A stretch of 64,000 nucleotides of DNA from NCBI GenBank assembly GCA_002633025.1, contig NMRB01000317.1, forward strand, positions 267,266 through 331,265, given 5' to 3'. The position numbers and the translations under genes are program-made. This stretch comes from Notospermus geniculatus. Taxonomy: Eukaryota; Nemertea; Pilidiophora; Heteronemertea; Lineidae. The stretch's first letter is position 1; each line of letters starts with the position of its first letter. Below, one piece after another: positions 12,001 through 24,400 of the stretch. The notes under the pieces were generated by a model. That model was not told the origin of the DNA. It saw only the letters and a list, made by a program, of their open reading frames with translations, and made no database searches.

Positions 12001-15000
12001 GCCAGAAATGAAGGGCCTTCTAACCACATTTTGCAAGATAACAGTTTCTTTGCTGAACAACCACGAGTTATTAGATCTGCAGGATTCTGAGTACTAGGAC
12101 AATGGTCCCAATTCACTGGAGATGTCAAATTCTGAATTTCCGAAACTCGGTTAGAAACAAAGGGTTTCCAACGTCGAGGGTCACCTTTAATCCAGCACAG
12201 AACAACCTGGGAGTCTGTCCAACAATGGTAATCAATATTCTCTGGCAACCTGAGAGCCTTCCGAACAAAAACAACAAGCCTAGCACTGAACAAAGCTGCC
12301 AAGAGTTCCAAACGTGGCAATGAAACCCGTTTCAAAGGGGCAACTTTAGACTTAGAAATTACTAGCGATACTTCGAAAGAACCATCAGACAACATATGTC
12401 TTATGTAAACAGCTGAGCCATAGCCTTTCTCTGAGGCATCACCAAAGGCCTCGAGTTGCACATTTCCTACGACAGCGTTCCAACCAGAACTGCCGAAGTA
12501 ACGTCTTGGAATACACCAATTCCTCAAACTCTCAAAACCCTGTAGCCAATGAAGGAATCGCCTAGTCAATGAATCGGGAACCACTTCATCCCAATCCAGA
12601 CCAAGGCGCCATATGTCTTGGAACAGAATCTTGATAGTCATGGTGAAACGAGATTTCCTGTTCTCCAGCTTTTTCTCTTTCCTATTTATTGCACCTTCTA
12701 GTTTATTGTACCTCTTCCAATGAAATTGCAGGCCTAAGCCTAGGCTAAAATGTTATTTTCCATTCCCACTTCACAGGGTTGAGAAATATAGACCAAATCA
12801 ACTTGATGAACTAATATCACATAAAGATATCATCAACACAAGTAAGTTATACTTAACATGTCAACAGGGCACCCACCTTATTAATTAAAATAGTGTGGAG
12901 AACACTGGCTCAAATGTGAATTAAGAGGAATTGTGCAATAGACCCCTTTTGAAAGTCACCATACATGTATATGTGTTATTTCTGGAGACGAAAAATGGTG
13001 ACTCTGCAGAAGGGTTCTACATGTTTTTTCTTTTTCAGTTAGCAGATTTTTGAAGGAAGATCGCTTGCCTCATCTGCTGTTCTATGGGCCACCAGGGACA
13101 GGCAAAACAAGTACCATCTTAGCAGTGGCCAAGCAGATTTATTCCCCCAAAGAATTCGGATCTATGGTGCTAGAGGTAAATGATTCTTTTTCTGCTGGAA
13201 TAATATTCATCTTGTTTACTGCATATTCATCTTGTTTACTGCATTATTTCAGGGTGTTCTGACCAGTTGTAACATGACACACCTCTTGCTTGGAATCTGT
13301 CTGAATATTAACATGGATTGTCCTTGATACTCTGTTGTATGTCAACAGTAAGGGAGATTAAATTCTCAACATTTGTAATGGTACCCCAACCTTTTTTCAT
13401 AACACATGGAATTTCTTTTCAGTTGAATGCTTCAGATGACAGAGGTATTGGGATCGTGCGAGGGCCAGTGCTTGGCTTTGCAAGCACAAGAACGATATTC
13501 AGGTCTGGTTTCAAATTGGTCATCTTGGATGAAGCAGACGCGATGACAAATGATGCTCAGAATGCTTTGAGGAGGGTGATTGAAAAATACACAGAAAACA
13601 CAAGATTCTGCCTGATCTGTAACTACTTGTCTAAGATAATTCCTGCCATTCAGTCAAGGTGTACAAGATTCAGATTTGGGCCACTCTCCACTGATCAGAT
13701 GGTACCTAGGATAGAATACGTCATAAGTCAAGAGAGGTGAGTTTATAAGACTGGATTATTTGGGAACATTATCATTCACATACAGAAATGTGTCATTCCT
13801 ATTGTGTTGGGAGATTGCTTATGTCTCCTCCATGATTCTGAAAAGCCATTTCCTAGCTGAGTTGGATAATATTGATTTTGATCTTTCCTTTCAGTATTAA
13901 TGTCACTCAGGATGGTCTAAGAGCTGTTGTAACATTATCAGATGGTGATATGAGGAAATCATTGAATATATTACAGGTGATGACATGTTGTTCAGTTTTC
14001 ATTAATCAGCCTCATCTCACTGATGTTGCACTTCCATTTGATCCGCATTGGATGCAGATACTCCCTGCAAAGAACCAAATTAATACCTGCTAAATATCTG
14101 TTATTTCCTCTATTCCAGAGTACTTCCATGGGTCATGATGTGGTGGATGAAGAAAATGTCTACCTTTGTGTTGGTCATCCTTTGAGGCGAGATATTGAGA
14201 ACATATTGACGTGGATGCTAAATGAAGACTTTTCAACAGCTTTCAACAGTATCCTTTTCCAATTTTCATTTATGTGATACATTTGTCCAACCTTTTTCCA
14301 AACTTTAATCTTGGATTGATTGTACTCTGTAGTGATGCCATTTCCCAAGTGAGAGAGTTTTGCCTTAACATGTTTTCAGATATACTCAATCTGAAATCAG
14401 AGAAGGGTTATGCACTACAAGATATACTATCAGAGGTTCACACATTCGTCCATAAAAGTGAGTGTTTGGTACAATTCAGTTCCAGTATCATTAAACACCA
14501 ATATCCACTCTTCAGAAAAAGCATTAAAATGATCCAGTGGGGTTCCTTCATTGTAGCTTCTCCGAGTTGTTACCGTACATGTAGGATAAGGCTTCATCTA
14601 CTGGCATGTAATATTCTATACCTTCCCCTTTGCCTTGGAGTTCATTCAAAGTGTGTATACATATATTGGATGCAAGTTTTAAAATGCCTACAGGTGGTAG
14701 CATTGGCTGCGTAATTTGTGGTCCCCAAGTAAATACATGTATATGGCATGCCTCAGCAAGTGGATCAGCCAGCGGAGTCCAACTGCGTCTGCTTCCATGA
14801 AAATTCATTGTCTGGTCTAACTGCTACTGATTCATTCATTTCAGTTGATTTCCCTAATCACGTGCGGATTCATCTACTAGAGAATATGTCAGACATTGAG
14901 TAAGTGTGCAGGGATGTGGGACTGTAAAAGCTACCGGTAACTGGCACATGTACAAGGCACTGTTTGGTACTTTGAACGCTTGGGTAATTTCCGTATCCTT

Positions 15001-15238
15001 CTTCGACAAGGATGTGGAAAACTTACAGCAATAAAGACATAGAATACTTTACAAGGTACAACATCACAATGAAATAAACTGAATTTATGTACAACTGACA
15101 TAACGAGCTCATATTTGTCATGTTTATTCCAGATTTCGTCTGTCAGCAGGAACAAATGAGAAAATCCAACTCAGTGCTCTTGTGGCTTCTTTCCAAGTTG
15201 CAAGGGATCTGACCTTACAGGAAGTTGAAAAGGACTAG
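9080..15238 (+). CDS. RFC5: Replication factor C subunit 5 (small clamp-loader subunit)
   Basis: This AAA+ ATPase subunit of the RFC complex loads PCNA on DNA; it also serves alternative clamp loaders in checkpoint signalling. Nine exons: 9080-9132, 12777-12841, 13039-13175, 13423-13736, 13895-13976, 14119-14248, 14380-14457, 14845-14899, 15133-15238. Together they make 1020 nt, 339 aa plus stop, against about 340 aa in human RFC5. Exon 1 is MANMAAEHAESQTVNLPW, joined to VEKYRPNQLDELISHKD. Walker A GPPGTGKT is at residues 56-63, Walker B LDEAD at 120-124, and the SRC motif at 163-165. The C-terminal collar ends VEKD. All junctions are GT-AG and in phase, and no residue of the core motifs is missing. 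Intron 1 (3.6 kb) carries an antisense BEL/Pao element. It diverges from KSR. Confidence 0.96.
9373..10266 (-). mobile_element. Long terminal repeat (3' LTR) of the BEL/Pao element
   Basis: On the minus strand the segment begins TGTTGAGTACC and ends GTGCCCAACA, a TGTTG...CAACA inverted end pair. It is preceded by a purine-rich tract (minus-strand A run at about 10270-10285) in the position of a polypurine tract, just after the pol stop. Length is about 894 bp. No second LTR was found on the other side of pol, so the boundaries rest on end sequence alone. Confidence 0.55.
10335..12641 (-). CDS. BEL/Pao retrotransposon polyprotein, C-terminal part (RNase H, integrase)
   Basis: An uninterrupted 768-codon reading frame matches the back half of BEL/Pao (Pao-type) pol. 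In order: the connection region after reverse transcriptase (KILFQDIWRLGLDWDEV), an RNase H-like domain with FGDASEKGYG near residue 66, an integrase zinc-binding segment (H...H, then CVSC), an integrase core with D (GLDYAGPL), D (LSDNAKTF) and E (FWERLVR), and a C-terminal domain (LKIGSVVLVKEDN). The gag, protease and catalytic reverse transcriptase parts and the 5' LTR are absent. Similarity fades just upstream of the FTMTIK segment, so the copy is 5'-truncated. It lies antisense inside RFC5 intron 1. The intact frame suggests a fairly young insertion, but it cannot be autonomous as seen. Confidence 0.9.
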   Translation of the reverse strand: MTIKILFQDIWRLGLDWDEVVPDSLTRRFLHWLQGFESLRNWCIPRRYFGSSGWNAVVGNVQLEAFGDASEKGYGSAVYIRHMLSDGSFEVSLVISKSKVAPLKRVSLPRLELLAALFSARLVVFVRKALRLPENIDYHCWTDSQVVLCWIKGDPRRWKPFVSNRVSEIQNLTSPVNWDHCPSTQNPADLITRGCSAKKLLSCKMWLEGPSFLAMSPETVEPGELDLNAVSLPEEETLRQSQVAVAVDLPVLDVSRWGSFTKAMRVTGWVLRFIHNLKRPTSKIVSADLSFDELVSAKIRLLAIVQKQAFSKEIDDLSHGRALQRSSALVKLNPFLDNDGLLKIKGRLQQSQLSYNEQHPIIIPNGHLATLLVRFQHKLLKHAGVQTLVSTIRDDYWVIGLRRIAKRIKRECVSCRRVDSDMCNQPSAPLPAERVHRSPPFTVTGLDYAGPLFCCDLPQQKLYILLFTCAVIRGIHLELTDSLNLNQFMLAFRRFAARRGLPSIILSDNAKTFEGAVKLMMEYLGHRSPRWKFITPRSPWWGGFWERLVRTVKSSLKKSLGVRCLTRSELETTLCEVEACINSRPLTFVGDDVDGHRPLTPSHFLTGRAHGQNSDIDLGPDGFLDGISTSKVLNDREGFRQQRLELFWSVWSKEYLRNLPPVVPKFRVQGDLKIGSVVLVKEDNIPRLKWPLAVITEMFPGRDGIVRSVTVKTARGPLVRSVQKLLDLEVGDRSDPNVPVVDTSSLVDEKPKVTRAGRVSRPKKKLDL

Positions 15239-15496
15239 TCCCGTCTATGTACTATTAGATTTTGTACTTCAGCTGTGAATACTGTCGAATCACTCTTTGT
15301 TGATGTATGATTTTTTCATGACTGTCCATCTTGGGATTGGCACTCTTGGGAAGAAGCAGATTGAGGAATAGACATTGATTTTTAAAAGTGGTATATACAT
15401 GTACATTGTATCAGAACAAGAAGTGTGCTCTTCTTGTTTCATATGTTTGTATAGGCCGTCAATCAAACCGTATGGCATTTTTGTCAAAAAATGAAA

Positions 15497-15502
15497 AATA
15501 AA
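15497..15502 (+). terminator. RFC5 poly(A) signal
   Basis: AATAAA lies 259 bp past the RFC5 stop codon, the first canonical signal downstream that I noticed. Confidence 0.45.
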
Positions 15503-15877
15503 ATAGTGATAACAACATGCACTGTTGATCTCTTTGCAATCAAGTCACATTTCACCCAAGACATGATGAACCTTCTTGACAACTTGTTTTCCTGTCCTCA
15601 TATCCCAATACGTTTGGATTCACATTTTAACTGGGGAGGCTGCCGTTCAATGAGAAGCAAGCATTGTCTTCCTCTGTTCCTCAACCAATGGAATACTTCC
15701 AATCCATGTTTTCACTAGTTGTGTGGAGGGGCACATATTTGCTCTATGGCAACACCTATCGTTCCATCCCTCTGCCATGTTAAGCTGTCTCAATGTAATG
15801 ATAAGAGGCATCTAGTCGAGGACAATCCACACCTGGAGATGACCAAGGGAAGATACGAGAGTCTTTTCAGACCAGGA

Positions 15878-16010
15878 GCCTGATTCACAAAGTTCTCTTA
15901 GTGTACATAGATCTTGGCACTGCCTGCATTTATTGTTCGTTGACTTGCTGACAATAGACACGGGCAGTGCCAAGATCATACGTACGCTAAGAGGGCTTTG
16001 TGAATCAGGC
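15878..16010. mobile_element. Hairpin element (GCCTGATTCACAAAG ends)
   Basis: The left end GCCTGATTCACAAAG mirrors the right end CTTTGTGAATCAGGC, and the inner parts also pair (TTGGCACTGCC with GGCAGTGCCAA). It directly abuts the next hairpin. Confidence 0.7.
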
Positions 16011-16114
16011 CCCGTATTCATAAAGCTACTTAAGTCTAAGTATGACACTTATCCTTTGTTCAACACAAAAGATAAGTATCATACTTAGACTTAAGTAGCT
16101 TTATGAATACGGGG
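16011..16114. mobile_element. Hairpin element (CCCGTATTCATAAAG ends)
   Basis: The left end CCCGTATTCATAAAGC mirrors the right end GCTTTATGAATACGGG. The arms contain ACTTAAGTCTAAGTATGA and its mirror, giving an almost perfect ~47-bp stem. It begins immediately after the preceding hairpin. Confidence 0.75.
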
Positions 16115-16529
16115 CCAGGCCCCTGGAGCTTTACAGGTGGTACTGTGCAATAGGCATCTCTACAGCTGGAAATAACTGAGGGAAGACACCCAATTCCTTT
16201 CAGATTTTTATCTCCTCTACATGTGGAAGGTTGTCTCCCAGGTGCAGATGGTAACAACAGGCATTTTATTGAGGACAATCCAATGGGACGGAGGAAGGAC
16301 ATGAGCATCCTTTCAGAACAGGAGCTCCTCTACATGTAGAAGGTTGTCTCCCAGATGCAGATGCTAACAACAGGCATTTTATTGAGGACAATCCAATGGG
16401 GCAGAGGGAAGACAAGAGCGTCCTTTCAGAGCTGGAGCTCCTCTACATGTAGAAGGTTGTCTCCCAGATGCAGATAGTACCATGTTACAGGCATCTTGTT
16501 GAAGACAATCCACTGCTGAAGATGACAAG

Positions 16530-16697
16530 GTGCCTCTCCATGGGAGAGTTTTCTCGCGCAAGTTGGCTTTCAATGGGCAACTCAACTGTGAGCTGTTGTT
16601 TGTCATTAGTCCCAGCATAAGCTGTGAGGAAACAAATAATGGTGAATTGCCCATTGTGCGCCAACTTCTGCGAGAAAACTCTCACGTGGAGAGGCGA
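16530..16697. mobile_element. Hairpin element inside a tandem repeat unit
   Basis: GTGCCTCTCCATGGGAGAGT...TTCTCGCGCAAGTTGGC mirrors the segment GCCAACTTCTGCGAGAAAAC...TCTCACGTGGAGAGGCGAC. It interrupts one unit of the tandem array, so it arrived after the array formed. Confidence 0.65.
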
Positions 16698-17357
16698 CTT
16701 TAGGGAAGTCACACGTCCTTTCAGAGCTGGAGATCCTCTACATATGTAGTTGTCTCTCAGGTGAAGACGGTAATAAACAGCATTTTGTCAACAACATTCC
16801 ATAGCTGGAGATGACTTGGGGGGAAAACACACCAGCAGCCCCTCTACATGTACAACTACACAATATTTAGTTTTCTCCAAGACAAAAACGATACAATACA
16901 TTGCAACAGGCAAATTCACTGCTTGAGACTACTGAGGGGATTGCCAAGGGACAGTGAACATGATAAATAAAGTTACATATACCTGCTCATCAGCACATGG
17001 GTTGCTATGCTATGTTTAAAAGGAAAGGACACACAATTGTTTATCCAAGCTTGCCCAGCAATGTCCGAGGACAGCAGAACATGTATGGGAATGTTGGACA
17101 TTTCACGAGCAGCCACATTTGCTTGAAGAATTACATGCAAGTGCTGGTCCCTAAACGATGAATCACTGGCCAACCTGGGACTGTCCTCAGAAACCTACCA
17201 TTAGATCAGAGACAACTGTGAGCGGGAGCTAACCTAGTTTATATATACTTTTGATAAAATTCAGAATGACCTGGGACGAGAACAAAGCCCAGTCAGGACT
17301 AGCCTTTCACAACATGCTACATCCACACCTTCTGCATCTTTGAAATGAGGTCATTTA

Positions 17358-17485
17358 GGGTTGTATTCATAAAGTGGTTCTATCATTAGAACTGTCTTAG
17401 GCTGGTTCCAAGTGTACTTCATCACTACACTTGGAACCGGCCTAAGACGGTTCTAACGATAGAACTGCTTTATGAATTCGACCCC
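17358..17485. mobile_element. Hairpin element (TTCATAAAG family)
   Basis: GGGTTGTATTCATAAAG mirrors CTTTATGAATTCGACCC, with long pairing arms (TTAGGCTGGTTCCAAGTGTA and its mirror). Its end motif resembles those of the elements at 16011 and 47600. Confidence 0.7.
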
Positions 17486-17755
17486 TAGAGATCAAATTCA
17501 AATTCTTTTGAATTTGAAAGGCTACATGTATTGATGTAACTTTGATGTGAAATTCAAAAGCTACATATATGTATTGATGTAACATAAACACCATCCTTTG
17601 TCCCTGCACACTTCACACCACAAAATTAGGAACATGCAATATAAAATACAAAGGTACAGGCAGGGGTAAAATAGCTCAATAGAGGGAATCACCGTCGGGT
17701 ATAAAACAGGGAAGAAAACAAGAAGCAGATGTAACCTGATTTCTTTAAATTTCTT

Positions 17756-17761
17756 TTTATT
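17756..17761 (-). terminator. RPS15 poly(A) signal
   Basis: Minus-strand AATAAA lies about 32 bases after the RPS15 stop codon, giving the very short 3' UTR typical of ribosomal protein mRNAs. Confidence 0.7.
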
Positions 17762-17792
17762 CTTTGCTTTGTACAGACATTATATAGACAGA

Positions 17793-20572
<2,780 letters not shown>

Positions 20573-20620
20573 CTTGCAGCCTGTCCGATTAAAAGGAAGT
20601 GTCAACTGCGCATGCGCCGA
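20573..20620 (-). promoter_or_regulatory. RPS15 5'-TOP-like leader
   Basis: On the minus strand CTTCCTTTT occurs at 20599-20591, 18 bases before the ATG, followed by a short leader. A C followed by a pyrimidine run at the mRNA start is the terminal oligopyrimidine signal of ribosomal protein genes. Transcription probably begins at or next to this C. Confidence 0.6.
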
Positions 20621-21457
20621 TATGACAAGAAGTGCATTTCTGTCTGCAGCTCTGTGTGGAAGACAGTTCCTTTTGCTAAGATTTTTCTTCAATTTATGAC
20701 AGTTGAGGTAGGTTCCGTCGTGTTTTTTATTGCGTAGACGATTGCTCTAACTAATAATGTTGTCATATAAAAAATCAGCGTGGACATAGGCCTACCGAGG
20801 AATGATGAGGCGAAGCGAAGAGTTTCTTCTTGTCATGAATGCTGTGCATTGTGCCATTCCTGTGGGCCTGCATGTCACCATGTGTAGGCTATGTAGTGTC
20901 ACTGTGTATTGGCCTAGGGCCTAGTGTATTGTCATGATTGTGTAGGGCCTACACACTGTCATCTGGTCATGTCTGATGTGATGTATGTAGGATTACTTAG
21001 GCCTACTGTGTACCGGTACATGCAGTGGTGTGTGTCACAGCAGGACGATGTCATCAATGCATTTGATTTTCAGCTTGTGTCGACGCGGGATCGGGAGACA
21101 TCAGCAATGGCAGACGAAATTTTGGAACTTACGTCCTGGACACCATGGGAATGGATGGATGAATTAGCGGGCAAAGGCTTGGGCCTCTGCTTAGTGATGC
21201 ATAATGTTAGCTGGTTCAGGCCTACATGTAGGCCTACCAGTAGGCCCTAGGCCTAGGCCTAGGCCCCTAGTTTGACTATTATTCGCAGTCGCGAGTCGCA
21301 CAGTGTCGTCATTGTCCGGACTTGTTTTTGCTATTTTCAGGCAGGGGTCAGCCATCCGTGAGATAGGCCTTCTGCGTGCAGATGTAACTCGAAAACAATG
21401 GCTGGAAAGTGGAATCTCGACTGATTACTTGTGGTAGTTGACTCATGATCAACAACA
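20621..21457. other. Intergenic region between RPS15 and EPB41L4A
   Basis: The two genes are head to head, 885 bp apart at their start codons. The stretch is rich in GGCCTA words (for example 21233-21265). A short open frame beginning MADEILELTSW at 21109 might be an upstream ORF or an unrecognised exon; I cannot support either. Confidence 0.4.
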
Positions 21458-24400
21458 ATGTTCTGTATTGGGAATCAGGACCAGGAATACAGTTGCCGTA
21501 TCCTTCTCCTGGATGATACTGCCCTCACTATCGAAATCAAAGGGGTGAGTTTTCTCTGATTCTTAATTTTATTCTGGCAAATTAATGGCATTAAGTGCAA
21601 TATTGATCAAGAACCAAACAAGGGTCTCAGTCTGGAATGAGTAGGGGTGTATAAGGTGAATCTGAGGCCTCTTATATAACAGTCTTGGGTCATTGTGGAG
21701 GACCTAAAGTGTTTTCCTTCATTACAGATGTCCTCATTTAAATTCCTATTGTTCAAACATACATGCTCATGTGATTCTGACCCCCTCATATCAGGCTTGT
21801 TCAACTAGCTTTAGCAAACTTTACAAAGGGTAAATGATTTAACTGAGAAACCAGGAGAGATAGATAAGATTAGTCGCCCCCCCCCCCCCCCATGGGCAAT
21901 AAGGTCCAGAGATGTTATTAATATTTGTCAGTCAGTGAGGCAATTGAACCAGTTAATTCAAGTCGAATTCACCACTGCCTCTACGCAGTGTATGCACAGT
22001 TCAGAATGGATGAGTGCCATTGAGAAGTATGTCAATATTTTTGGAATGCTGCTTCAACATACACCATATTCTTTCAATCCATATTGTTGGTGGGTGCATT
22101 ATTTTGGGCTTGAGTATTCATAATTGATTGATGAAACATGGACTTCAAACTGTGGTCCCGAATGTGATTGTGGACTGATACTCTTTTGCAGCGATTGTTG
22201 TGTGGTCTGTAACTTTACTTCATTAGTGTGCTGAGCCTGTCTGTTGTCACTGATGTTGTTTGTCCTAGACCAGAAAATGAAATACTAGAAGTAATCTTTG
22301 TTAGAAGATGATAAATTCAAGACCCTATCCTGCTAGTAGTATACAAATTACATTCAATGTGCCAATGAGATCTCCGTGACCATTAATGGGGTCAGGAAGT
22401 GCAAATTGCATATTGCATTAGGACTGGAAAGTGGAATAGGAGTGCATCCCAGAAAACATGCTTTTCTTTTTCAGACATCTTCGAAGGGCCAGGTGCTGCT
22501 AGATAAGGTCATTGATCATTTGAATCTTGTGGAGAAAGATTACTTTGGTCTGAGATACGTGGATGAAGCAAATCAAACAGTAAGAAATTCATTCTAAACT
22601 AGAATTCATTGCCACTCAAAGAATAAAGTTCATTATCTGTCTAAGCCCGGTGGTCGAGTGGTTAGCGCGCTTGACTACCAACTGTGCAATGGGTCGGCGC
22701 GAGTTCGACTCCGGGCGAAGGCATATAATTGTGAAACAAAATTGTGAACAAAATTGTGAACAATTAATTGAGGGTCCGTCGGATGGGACTAAAAGCCGTG
22801 GTCCCTTGTACCTGAGTGTCTATGCCAGGGCAAGTAAAAGACCCCACACAGGTGGACAGTAGCCTGTCGTGGACTCCATACCTCCGGCAAAAACCCAACA
22901 GGGTTACGACGCCGGTAATGATATGATGATGATATGATTATCTGTACATGTATTTCATGATTGCCTCAGATTTCAGGTATTACTAAACCAACCTCATCTG
23001 CCTAACCATGATAATGTTATTCATTGTCCTCTTTTCAGCATTGGTTAGATGTTGCAAAACCACTCAAGTCACAGGTCAGAGGTAAATAATCATTCATAGT
23101 GTTATGGATACTAAGTCAAGAATACTCCGTAAGTCACCCTGTGGCATCCAAAAGAAATAAAATAATGTAACGATATGATGTCAATCAAAGGTCGAGCTCT
23201 AACTCTCTTGGTGTTATTTTTCATCTTTCAGGTCCCCCTCCATTTGTCTTGTATTTTGGTGTGAAATTCTATGCTGCTGACCCGTGCAAGTTACGAGAAG
23301 AGATTACAAGGTATTTCCTGCATTATATGTCATTTTTGTGAAGAGTTTTCTGTTTCTTTTCATGGCTATTCTCTGCAGAGATAGTCATGTCAGTTGGTTT
23401 TTAAAGTGATAAAGATGGAATCTTCGAAATAACTCATTCCTCTTTCATTGTGTAGACTTAAAAAGTCTTTGCTCGTACGTAGATCGTTCGCATGCCATCA
23501 TAAGTGAAGTTTTTCATAGTTTCCAATATCCAAAATCTGCATCCTTTATTGAATCTATCTTCTTTGACTGCTGTTACTTAGTTTGCATGTGGAATGTTTT
23601 CTGAACCCATCTTCTTTCCTCATATGTTCCTGATGCTGGCCCAGGTAGAACAGATTTATCACTACCATGTCAAACCTACTTGATCACAACATGTTTCAGG
23701 TGATGTTCTTGTGAAAAAAAGTAGAATCTGAGCTGTTAAGTTGTGAAAAAGATGTCTAGGTTTGGAGCACTCTGGTTGTGCGGATTAGTCTGTAAAGTTT
23801 GGATGAGTAACTGGTGTAGAAGATGGATTGTTTGGTTAACAACAAGCCAAGTGACTAATTCTCACTGCCTGCAGGTAACCAGCAGTCAAAAAATTGTCAG
23901 TGTTGTTGGGCAGATCTCACTTCATTCTGTGCACAGTGGAACTTCTCATTCTTGATAATAATCAAGTGCTTTCATCACCACTTTCCAAAAGTTAGAAACT
24001 GCAGGGAGAAAGAAAAATATTTTTCTTGTAAATTATTTGGTTATTCAACTTTCTGAAAACCTACCTCACAATCAGAAAACATTATCCTCTTGTGTTTTCT
24101 TGTGGATGATGGGAATTTTTCTCCTGCTTTGAAGTTTAAACCATGTCGACATTGTAGTGGGCATGGTTCCATATCTGGTAGTGGGCCATTCACCTCAACA
24201 AGACAAAGGCTGTTTTTGTTTCCAGCTAGATTGGAATGCTCTACACAGATATTACTGATTACCAGTTGGCCAACTCATCGGATTATCATCGTGAATTTAT
24301 TATAGGATGTATACTATCAATAGCTTGACCCATGATGCAGTTGTTGGAACATTTAATTGGATAATTTATGGAAAGCAAGAAAAAGCCTTTTACCGTAAAC

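Larger units (their letters stand above)
15790..16860. repeat. ~113-bp tandem repeat array interrupted by hairpin elements
   Basis: Units share ACAGGCATTTTATTGAGGAC, CTCCTCTACATGTAGAAGG and TTGTCTCCCAGATGCAGATG. Anchor words fall at about 16261, 16374 and 16491 (113 and 117 bp apart). More diverged units occur on both sides, starting near 15799, 16151 and 16780. The larger spacings are explained by hairpin insertions at 15878-16114 and 16530-16697. The array lies between RFC5 and RPS15 and has no coding potential. Confidence 0.7.

Noticed and set aside
14331-14379. Earlier acceptor (TCTGTAG at 14331) for RFC5 exon 7
   Set aside because: It gives residues that do not fit the family and a wrong phase; the acceptor at 14378-14379 yields NNILNLKSEKG, which aligns with human RFC5.
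15790-16860. CRISPR-like array of regularly spaced repeats
   Set aside because: The repeat unit is the full ~113 bp with no unique spacers, and the window is animal nuclear DNA.
22645-22720. A functional tRNA gene
   Set aside because: A- and B-box-like words are present, but the acceptor and anticodon arms do not pair and the sequence continues into a repeat body with a microsatellite tail, so it is called a SINE.
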